Assembly (NCBI GenBank): GCA_003661905.1 | Contig: QMXA01000008.1 | Location: 1 to 10,835 of the forward strand | Direction: 5' to 3' | DNA length: 10,835 bases | From: Thermoprotei archaeon | Lineage (GTDB): Archaea; Thermoproteota; Thermoprotei_A; Sulfolobales; Ignisphaeraceae | Shown here: positions 6,085 to 10,835 of the stretch, in pieces | How positions within the stretch are numbered: the stretch's first letter is position 1 | Layout: each line of letters begins with the position of its first letter | The notes under the pieces: generated by a model | Told to the model about the DNA's origin: nothing | The model's database searches: none | The model's input: the letters and a program-made list of their open reading frames with translations, nothing else | Position numbers and translations under genes: made by a program

Positions 6085-6840
6085 ATGGCTATAGAAAAAG
6101 TTAGGACAGGTATTCCAGGTTTCGACGAATTACTATATGGAGGTATTCCTAGAAGAAACATTGTATTGTTAAGTGGGGGTCCTGGTACAGGAAAAAGTAT
6201 ATTTGGCCAACAATTCCTTTGGGCTGGGCTTTCGCAATATAATGAACCAGGTGTTTTAGTATGTCTAGAAGAGCACCCAGCACAAATTCGGAGGGGAATG
6301 CTGGAATTTGGCTGGGATATAAGGTTTTATGAGGAGAAGGAGATGTTTGCGTTAGTAGATGCATTCACAGGAGGTATAGGGGAATATGCAAAGAGAGAAA
6401 GATACGTAGTTAGAGATCCAGAGGATGTAACACTTCTCATAGATATAATAAGGCAAGCAATTAAAGATGTAAAAGCTGAACGTGTAGTAATAGACTCGGT
6501 TTCAACTCTATATCTAACAAAACCCTCAATGGCCCGTAGTATACTCATGCAGATAAAGAAAGTATTAGCAGGTCTGGGAGCGACATCTATTCTCGTAAGC
6601 CAAGTGAGCGTAACAGAACGCGGCTTTGGTGGACCAGGCGTTGAACATGCTGTTGATGGTATAATAAGACTTGATCTAGATGAAATAAATGGTGAGCTTA
6701 AGAGATCTTTAATAATATGGAAAATGCGAGGAACAGCACATAGTATGAGAAGACATCCCTTTGAAATAACTAATAAAGGTATCGTGGTTTATCCAAATAA
6801 GGTTGTTAGATTGCTAAGAGGGAAATATGAAGAACTTTAA
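6085..6840 (+). CDS. Single-domain KaiC-like RecA-family ATPase (RadA paralogue)
   Basis: The 251-residue product is one RecA-fold domain of the KaiC type. It begins with the diagnostic RTGIPGFDELLYGGIPRRN, then Walker A GGPGTGKS (31-38), paired glutamates Glu62-Glu63 (LEEHP) and Walker B VVIDS (134-138, Asp137). Near the C terminus is KMRGTAHSMRRHPFEI, matching the KMR[x]T signature of KaiC proteins. It lacks the N-terminal helix-hairpin-helix of RadA recombinase and the second domain of cyanobacterial KaiC. Crenarchaea carry several such paralogues. Some influence recombination or DNA repair, others signalling, and the sequence does not say which applies here. The gene is probably co-transcribed with the PUA protein 23 bases downstream and is divergent from thpR. 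The ATPase motifs are intact, so activity is expected. Confidence 0.9.
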   Translation: MAIEKVRTGIPGFDELLYGGIPRRNIVLLSGGPGTGKSIFGQQFLWAGLSQYNEPGVLVCLEEHPAQIRRGMLEFGWDIRFYEEKEMFALVDAFTGGIGEYAKRERYVVRDPEDVTLLIDIIRQAIKDVKAERVVIDSVSTLYLTKPSMARSILMQIKKVLAGLGATSILVSQVSVTERGFGGPGVEHAVDGIIRLDLDEINGELKRSLIIWKMRGTAHSMRRHPFEITNKGIVVYPNKVVRLLRGKYEEL

Positions 6841-6863
6841 TTAAAATCAACGGTGTATTACTA

Positions 6864-7370
6864 GTGAAGTTTTACTACATATCTAAGAAGGAAAAGAAAC
6901 AATTGCTAAATACTCTTCGAAAGCTGTACCCCTATATAGATATTAGCAAAGTACATGGTTTTGAAAAAATAGCTAGAGTGGAAATGGATAAGTTCGTCAT
7001 AATAGTCATAGGCACTATACCAGCATTCTTCTACATTAATGAAGAGGGTCCATATCCCTTACTCTTACTACTCAACACCATTAAGCCTGAAATACCCTAT
7101 GTAGTAGTTAATGAAGGTGCTGTAAGACCTATTATGAGAGGTGCTGATGTCATGGTACCCGGCATCATAGAGCTTATAGATTTTCAGAAAAATGCTATAG
7201 TGGGTGTTATGGAGCCAAGTAAGAAAGCTTTTATTGCTGTTACTAGAGCTCTGATGAGCTCTAATGAAATTAAGGAATCTAATAAAGGCAGAGCTCTAAA
7301 AACTCTTCACCATGCTAATGATAAGCTATGGAAAATTTCATTGGAACTCGCTAGAAAACTGAGCATTTAA
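6864..7370 (+). CDS. PUA-domain RNA-binding protein (DUF1947-PUA, MCTS1-like)
   Basis: The 168-residue product has an N-terminal alpha/beta domain of the archaeal pre-PUA (DUF1947) type, about 1-77. A PUA domain follows (about 78-155) with the signature VVVNEGAVRPIMRGADVMVPGI, equivalent to the DxGAxxxxxxGxxxxxPG pattern of PUA domains. The layout parallels eukaryotic MCTS1/Tma20, which acts with density-regulated protein in translation re-initiation and ribosome recycling; the archaeal role is not established. The start is GTG 6864, preceded by GGTG (6852-6855) at 8-base spacing. It follows the KaiC-like gene by 23 bases, probably in the same transcript. Its stop codon is only 2 bases from the stop of the convergent THUMP gene. 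Confidence 0.87.
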   Translation: MKFYYISKKEKKQLLNTLRKLYPYIDISKVHGFEKIARVEMDKFVIIVIGTIPAFFYINEEGPYPLLLLLNTIKPEIPYVVVNEGAVRPIMRGADVMVPGIIELIDFQKNAIVGVMEPSKKAFIAVTRALMSSNEIKESNKGRALKTLHHANDKLWKISLELARKLSI

Positions 7371-7372
7371 CT

Positions 7373-7906
7373 CTAAACTCTTGGTATTCTTTTCTTAAAG
7401 ATTCTATCTTCTTCAGGTTTCATTATAGATATTAAGGTGAGGTCATCAATTATCTCGATTTTCACAGCTATATCAGCACAAGAAATACATACTCTTTTCC
7501 CTAATTTGGAGACTATCATAGCTCCTACACATTTTTCAACTTCATGACTCGACTTCACATATCTTCCTCTCCTAATGCAGTCAACATAGAATGTTTCAAA
7601 TGAATAGTTGGGTAGCAATTTAAGTACAGCATTGCTTATGGTCTCTAAGTCAGTTTTAACGCATGTATCAACACGAACAATTCTCTCAGCTACAGAAGGT
7701 GGAGTCATATTTAGAATTCTAAATGCGTCATGAGGAGTTAGGTTTGTATATACTAAAAGAACACCTTTAAATCTAGTTGTAGCAACTTTAACTTGAGGAT
7801 CATAGGGAAAGAGAGCATCTGCTATTTCCTCAATACCTCGTGAGTCCTTACCTGTACGAACAGTTACTAATAATTTAGGACATAACTTATGAACCTCAGA
7901 TCTCAT
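7373..7906 (-). CDS. THUMP-domain RNA-binding protein (Tan1/THUMPD1-like, COG1818)
   Basis: This 177-residue stand-alone THUMP protein has an N-terminal ferredoxin-like part (about 10-75: LLVTVRTGKDSRGIEEI, then FKGVLLVYTNLTPHDAFRIL). The THUMP core (about 78-165) contains FYVDCIRRGRYVKSSHEVEKCVG, the usual RRG...S..E.E..VG pattern. No methyltransferase, thiolase or deaminase domain is attached, so it is probably an RNA-binding adaptor. Its eukaryotic relative Tan1/THUMPD1 helps the acetyltransferase Kre33/NAT10 make ac4C in tRNA; whether the archaeal protein has such a partner is an inference. Four cysteines (110, 126, 140 and 143) might form disulphides or bind metal. ATG 7906 has a perfect GGTGATG (7917-7911) just upstream. 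It is divergent from tRNA-Leu. Confidence 0.88.
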   Translation of the reverse strand: MRSEVHKLCPKLLVTVRTGKDSRGIEEIADALFPYDPQVKVATTRFKGVLLVYTNLTPHDAFRILNMTPPSVAERIVRVDTCVKTDLETISNAVLKLLPNYSFETFYVDCIRRGRYVKSSHEVEKCVGAMIVSKLGKRVCISCADIAVKIEIIDDLTLISIMKPEEDRIFKKRIPRV

Positions 7907-7945
7907 AATTCATCACCCCTCATAACGCTCGTGCATCATCATAGG

Positions 7946-7950
7946 TTTAA
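7946..7950 (-). promoter_or_regulatory. Possible TATA box for the THUMP gene
   Basis: TTAAA in the context GGGTTAAACC on the minus strand is about 26 bases before a start near 7922. That would leave a leader of about 16 bases containing the ribosome site. Confidence 0.35.
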
Positions 7951-7985
7951 CCCAATAATAGCTATGTATTAACAGGGCTAGAATG

Positions 7986-7993
7986 CTTTAAAG
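7986..7993 (+). promoter_or_regulatory. TATA box for tRNA-Leu
   Basis: CTTTAAAG is centred about 32 bases before the mature tRNA 5' end. This is almost the same spacing as in the tRNA-Pro gene and predicts a start near 8016. Confidence 0.55.
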
Positions 7994-8021
7994 CCTCTCA
8001 CGAACACCACATAGATATGGT

Positions 8022-8109
8022 GCGGGGGTGCCCGAGCTAGGTCAAAGGGGTCGGGCTGAGGACCCGATGGCGTAGGCCTGCGTGGGTTCAAATCCCACCC
8101 CCCGCACCA
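8022..8109 (+). tRNA. tRNA-Leu (anticodon GAG), CCA encoded, no intron
   Basis: The acceptor stem GCGGGGG (8022-8028) pairs with CCCCCGC (8099-8105). A73 is 8106, and CCA follows in the DNA (8107-8109). The D arm starts GCCCGAGC and contains AGGTCAAAGG, typical of leucine tRNAs. The anticodon stem TCGGG (8051-8055) pairs with CCCGA (8063-8067) around CTGAGGA, which places GAG at 8058-8060 for CUC/CUU codons. The 14-base variable arm (8068-8081) is the class II type expected for leucine. The T arm is GTGGG / TTCAAAT / CCCAC (8082-8098). The gene encodes its own CCA, unlike the tRNA-Pro gene in this window. Confidence 0.95.
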
Positions 8110-8118
8110 AGATAGGAA

Positions 8119-8190
8119 TTTGTGGTGATAATACATAGTAGTCTTCAGAATTTTCGTATTTCTTCATAGACTCACAATGCCGACCACAAA
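8119..8190. repeat. 8-bp inverted repeat spanning the tRNA-Leu / downstream gene gap
   Basis: TTTGTGGT (8119-8126) and ACCACAAA (8183-8190) are perfect complements, with a smaller AGTCT / AGACT pair nested inside (8140-8144, 8168-8172). The space between contains no reading frame. It might fold as a small RNA or leader structure, or simply be chance. Confidence 0.3.
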
Positions 8191-8235
8191 GTTTTTAGTT
8201 AAGGAGGTGTACGAATACCAGGAGGAAAAAGTATT

Positions 8236-8706
8236 TTGGAATTGAATGAGGAGGAGATGAAATTCGTAGAACAGCAGATGGGGATTATTGGCTACGTATT
8301 GGCTAACTATGAGAGATTCGGAGAGGATGCACTCAGTATTGCTAGCAAATATTTCTATGAACTTGGAAAACTAACAGGACAAAGTGCTAAGCGAAAAATG
8401 GGTATTACAGAAAGTGATGCAAATGCAGTAGCAGCTGTAATGAGAGTAGTGCTAGAGCAAGCAGGTACTAAACCCATAATTAGGGTAGAAGGTGACAAGG
8501 TTATAATTGATAACTCAGAATTCTGCCCTGTAATGGAGGCAGTAAGAATTATGAATGCTCCATGGGAAACTATATGTAGGAATTACTCCTGGCGATGGTT
8601 TGAAGGAGTTGCTGCAGGAGTAAATCCGAAGGTCACAATGGAAGTTCCAGAGTCTAGAATCTGGGGTAAGAACCGTTGCTATCACATAATTAAAGTTCCA
8701 AAGTAA
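8236..8706 (+). CDS. Cysteine-containing small protein resembling the ATC-hydrolase family
   Basis: The 156-residue product has a helical N-terminal half (about 1-75), a short beta pair (IIRVEGDKVIIDNSEF) and a C-terminal part with Cys97-Pro98 (FCPV), Cys114, WFEGVAAGVNPKV (121-133) and Cys148 (NRCYHI). The CP, then GxNP, then G..C order recalls the L-2-amino-thiazoline-4-carboxylate hydrolase-like family (PF14196) and related ligand-sensing domains. I rate this as resemblance, not proof of that reaction. No DNA-binding domain or signal peptide is seen. TTG 8236 follows AGGAGG (8220-8225); TTG 8242 or ATG 8257 are alternatives. A possible TATA-like stretch GTTTTTAG (8191-8198) would start transcription near 8221. 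A second site, GGAGGTG (8203-8209), has no start codon near it. The gene appears to stand alone. Confidence 0.7.
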   Translation: MELNEEEMKFVEQQMGIIGYVLANYERFGEDALSIASKYFYELGKLTGQSAKRKMGITESDANAVAAVMRVVLEQAGTKPIIRVEGDKVIIDNSEFCPVMEAVRIMNAPWETICRNYSWRWFEGVAAGVNPKVTMEVPESRIWGKNRCYHIIKVPK

Positions 8707-8741
8707 AACAATTTTTATTTTTAAAAGGTTAAAAAATTGTT
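8707..8741. terminator. 10-bp inverted repeat directly after the ATC-hydrolase-like gene
   Basis: AACAATTTTT (8707-8716) and AAAAATTGTT (8732-8741) are perfect complements separated by 15 bases, starting at the base after the TAA stop. The T-rich strand (T5-A-T5 at 8712-8722) would also serve archaeal oligo-T termination. It is the longest perfect inverted repeat I found between genes. Confidence 0.5.
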
Positions 8742-8881
8742 AAAACTCTGAAGAATCTATCAGAATTAGAGAGCCAGACTCATAACTATGCCTCGTTAGC
8801 AGAGTTGTAAATAGTGCTTAAACCGCTAGAGATTTTATTCCGCTAGTAAATTTCTTACGAGCCCGTAGTGCGGTGCTAAGA

Positions 8882-9673
8882 GTGGTTGTAGTAAGTCCAT
8901 CACTAATATACAGGCATATATCAAAGTCGCAGTTACTCGAAAGAGCATATAGATTATTAGAAAGTGATATTGAGGTTCAAGAACTACTAAAAATGAGCAA
9001 TATAATGGCTGTAACAAGGCTTAAATACAACGATCATGGAGTGGTTCATGCTAGAATAGTTTCAGGAACAGCTCTTGAGCTCTTTGACTTATTAATAAAC
9101 TCAAATCTTCAACCAACAACTATCAGAGATGGAACTGCTAAAAACGTAGATGAAGCTAAATTAATAATTCTATTCGCAGCTTATCTACACGATATAGGGA
9201 ATGCCATACATAGAGCCATGCACGAATATCTAGGAGCTCTTCTTGCAAAGGATATTATTGATAGACTCCTACCAGATCTACTTGGTGAGAGTAATAAACA
9301 CACCATAGCTTTGAGGCAAGAGATAATGCATGCTATATTCGCTACAGATTACGATACTGACTGCTTAACAATAGAAGCAGGAACAGTTAAAATAGCCGAC
9401 GGCCTTGACATGTCTGAAGGAAGAGCTCGTGTTCCTTATAAACTAGGTAAAATGGATATGCATGCAGTATCAGCACTTAGCATAAAGACTGTTGAGGTAA
9501 ATAGAGGAATTCAAAAGCCGATACAAATAAGAGTATTTATGGAAGATTTAGCTGGTTTATTTCAAGTAGAACAAGTGCTTATGCCTAAAATAGCTACAAG
9601 TGGATTGCAAGATTATGTTGAAGTGCTAATAGAGAGTAGAGATAGAATAATAAAATACTATCCCAAATCCTAG
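8882..9673 (+). CDS. HD-domain metal-dependent phosphohydrolase
   Basis: This HD-superfamily hydrolase (263 residues from GTG 8882) should bind one or two divalent metals and cleave a phosphate ester; the substrate is unknown. In numbering from the longer start (GTG 8873), the metal ligands are His59 (NDHGVVHA), the His106-Asp107 pair (YLHDIGNAIHR) and Asp176 (KIADGLDM). Extra histidines 113, 117 and 153 (IMHAIFATD) suggest a two-metal site. The second half after 180 looks like a small alpha/beta domain (VEVNRGIQKPIQIRVFMEDL). This matches archaeal 'predicted HD superfamily hydrolases' of the COG3294 kind. GTG 8882 is preferred because GGTG (8872-8875) lies six bases before it; GTG 8873 lies within that site and would add MLR. 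The 175-base gap before it holds the inverted repeat at 8707-8741 and no reading frame. It converges on the methyltransferase with a 3-base gap. Confidence 0.88.
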   Translation: MVVVSPSLIYRHISKSQLLERAYRLLESDIEVQELLKMSNIMAVTRLKYNDHGVVHARIVSGTALELFDLLINSNLQPTTIRDGTAKNVDEAKLIILFAAYLHDIGNAIHRAMHEYLGALLAKDIIDRLLPDLLGESNKHTIALRQEIMHAIFATDYDTDCLTIEAGTVKIADGLDMSEGRARVPYKLGKMDMHAVSALSIKTVEVNRGIQKPIQIRVFMEDLAGLFQVEQVLMPKIATSGLQDYVEVLIESRDRIIKYYPKS

Positions 9674-9676
9674 TGA

Positions 9677-10835
9677 TTAGATCGGGTATAGTTGAGAAAT
9701 AAAGAATCCTTCAGTCATATGTATATGTGGAAATAATCTCTTCACTAATGGAGCTATTTTATACTTAAAATATCCCGGGCTTCCAATTATTGAAGGTTTT
9801 ACAGCTCTCGCAATATTTAAGTTAACGAACTTCTCAACAATTTCTTCACCTTCTTCAGGAAATACAGAGCATGTTGCATATACTAACTTATCACTACAAA
9901 GTCTTAAACCTATGGAGAGAAGATTTTCTTGGAGTTTAGAATAATACTCAATTCTACCTCTTCTACGTAAGTGTATTTTTACTGCAGGATCCTTAGGTAT
10001 AGCACCACTTGAACTACAAGGTGCATCAAGTAGTACTGCATCGGCTTTCCTTTTCATATGTAGGATCCTAGAATCAGCAAGTATTATTTCCAAATGAGAA
10101 AAATCAACACCAAGGTTCTTCATTAAATGCTTCATGACTCTAAGTCTCTTCTTTGACACATCAAAAGCCACTACATAAGCTTTATTCTCAGTTAGTTGCA
10201 TTATAAGAGAAGTCTTCATACCTGGTGCTGCCGTAAGGTCGTAGATAAGCATGTCTGCATCGGGTTTTAAGGCTTCAACTACTAATGCACTAGCTTTATC
10301 CTGAGGTATAACTAGATATTTCCTAACAGCTTCAACTTTATTAATTGGGTATGGAGCATTAATGACCTTTACCATATACCATAAATCTTTATCTCTTTCA
10401 ATAACTATATTTTCCTTTTCCAGGAGTTTTATCGCTTTGTCTACATCCACTTTCAAAGTGTTTACTCTAAGCCATATAGTTCTATTATTAAGAGCTTTCA
10501 GAAGCTCTAAGGCGTCATAGCTTCCTAATATTTCAGATAAATGCTCGTAGAACCATTTAGGGTACGAAAATTTTATCCATGGATATTTATCGTAGTTAAA
10601 TTTTGAAGCTATGGCTATTAAGTCTCGATACCTTCTATCAATTCTCGATGGTGTCCGAACTTCATGATCCTCTCCATAGAGCATTAAATATAATCGAGCC
10701 ATTTCTTTACGGCTGTATCTATATTTCCTAAATCTCAGAAGCTCAACAAGTAAATAGTACTTGGATATGAAGTCTCTAGCAATTCTATATGTTGCTTCCT
10801 TATCAATTCCTTTTATTTTACAGCCTATGATCTCA
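9677..10835 (-). CDS. RNA cytosine-C5 methyltransferase (RsmB/NSUN family), 5' end outside the window
   Basis: This SAM-dependent enzyme would make m5C in tRNA or rRNA. Numbered from the internal Met at 10702, it has SAM motif I DLTAAPGMKT (155-164), FDVSKKR (180-186), the motif IV cysteine in LDAPCSSSG (Cys229) and the catalytic cysteine of motif VI in YATCSVFPEE (Cys278). Motif I differs from the usual D-x-CAAPGGKT by Thr for Cys and Met for Gly. ATG 10702 is not a likely start. The frame stays open for 44 more codons to the window edge and encodes a helical NusB-like lead (YRIARDF, KYYLLVELLR, YSRKEMARLYLML). The true protein is therefore at least 385 residues and continues upstream. The RNA target cannot be told from sequence. 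The stop lies 3 bases from the HD gene stop. Confidence 0.92.
   Translation of the reverse strand, partial: EIIGCKIKGIDKEATYRIARDFISKYYLLVELLRFRKYRYSRKEMARLYLMLYGEDHEVRTPSRIDRRYRDLIAIASKFNYDKYPWIKFSYPKWFYEHLSEILGSYDALELLKALNNRTIWLRVNTLKVDVDKAIKLLEKENIVIERDKDLWYMVKVINAPYPINKVEAVRKYLVIPQDKASALVVEALKPDADMLIYDLTAAPGMKTSLIMQLTENKAYVVAFDVSKKRLRVMKHLMKNLGVDFSHLEIILADSRILHMKRKADAVLLDAPCSSSGAIPKDPAVKIHLRRRGRIEYYSKLQENLLSIGLRLCSDKLVYATCSVFPEEGEEIVEKFVNLNIARAVKPSIIGSPGYFKYKIAPLVKRLFPHIHMTEGFFISQLYPI

Noticed and set aside
6149..6548. Minus-strand reading frames opposite the KaiC-like gene
   Set aside because: They overlap the Walker A to Walker B region of a clear ATPase and carry no signal of their own.
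7892..7950. Possible box C/D guide RNA on the minus strand (ATGATGA, GTGATGA and a CTGA downstream)
   Set aside because: GTGATGA is the ribosome site of the THUMP gene. No D' box lies between the C-like boxes, and the last box pair is only about 10 bases apart, too short for a guide.
8744..8806. AACTCTG / CAGAGTT complementary pair in the gap before the HD gene
   Set aside because: Seven bases separated by 49 is expected by chance at this base composition, and no nested pairing supports it.
8835..9017. 60-codon minus-strand frame at the start of the HD gene
   Set aside because: It is antisense to the HD gene N terminus, and the hydrophobic composition is a by-product of A/T-rich sequence.
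1..10835. CRISPR array, insertion sequence, toxin-antitoxin pair or defence cassette
   Set aside because: No regularly spaced repeats, transposase, terminal repeats or toxin-like pair were seen; the gene content is core information processing.

Overview
The window looks like a chromosomal housekeeping segment from a hyperthermophilic crenarchaeon (Thermoproteota). The evidence is an A+T-rich sequence, a GINS-MCM gene pair, archaeal-type class I CCA-adding enzyme, KaiC/RadA-like ATPase, DUF1947-PUA protein, a tRNA intron after position 37, TATA-type promoters about 25 bases before RNA starts, and GGTG/GGTGAT ribosome sites. Desulfurococcales or a close relative (an Ignisphaera- or Staphylothermus-like genome) is my best guess, but the sequence alone does not prove the order.

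Layout from left to right. The end of a GINS subunit overlaps the MCM helicase gene (1-2312, +). A small unknown protein follows (2376-2645, +), then an intron-containing tRNA-Pro(GGG) (2728-2834, +) and a zinc-ribbon protein (3013-3330, +). That protein's 3' end overlaps a minus-strand operon by 93 bases. Read in its own direction, the operon is thpR (RNA 2',3'-cyclic phosphodiesterase), cca (CCA-adding enzyme), then an atypical protein kinase (5977 down to 3238). A divergent pair runs rightwards: a single-domain KaiC-like ATPase and a DUF1947-PUA RNA-binding protein (6085-7370, +). A THUMP RNA-binding protein converges on it (7373-7906, -). Next come tRNA-Leu(GAG) with an encoded CCA end (8022-8109, +), a cysteine-containing protein resembling the ATC-hydrolase family (8236-8706, +), and an HD-domain phosphohydrolase (8882-9673, +). 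An RsmB/NSUN-type RNA m5C methyltransferase converges on the last gene, and its start lies outside the window (9677-10835, -).

Two themes are visible. One is replication: GINS and MCM are two parts of the archaeal CMG helicase and are translationally coupled here. The other is RNA maturation: two tRNA genes, the CCA-adding enzyme, ThpR, PUA and THUMP proteins and an m5C methyltransferase. The CCA end is absent from the tRNA-Pro gene and present in the tRNA-Leu gene.

Genes are tightly packed, with a 4-base thpR/cca overlap, a 55-base cca/kinase overlap, and 2- and 3-base gaps between convergent stops. About half the genes appear to use GTG or TTG starts. No intergenic stretch exceeds 300 bases. 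I saw no mobile element, CRISPR array or defence cassette, and nothing that clearly amounts to a new system. The most open items are the atypical kinase, the orphan small proteins, two palindromes beside one promoter and a few inverted repeats.
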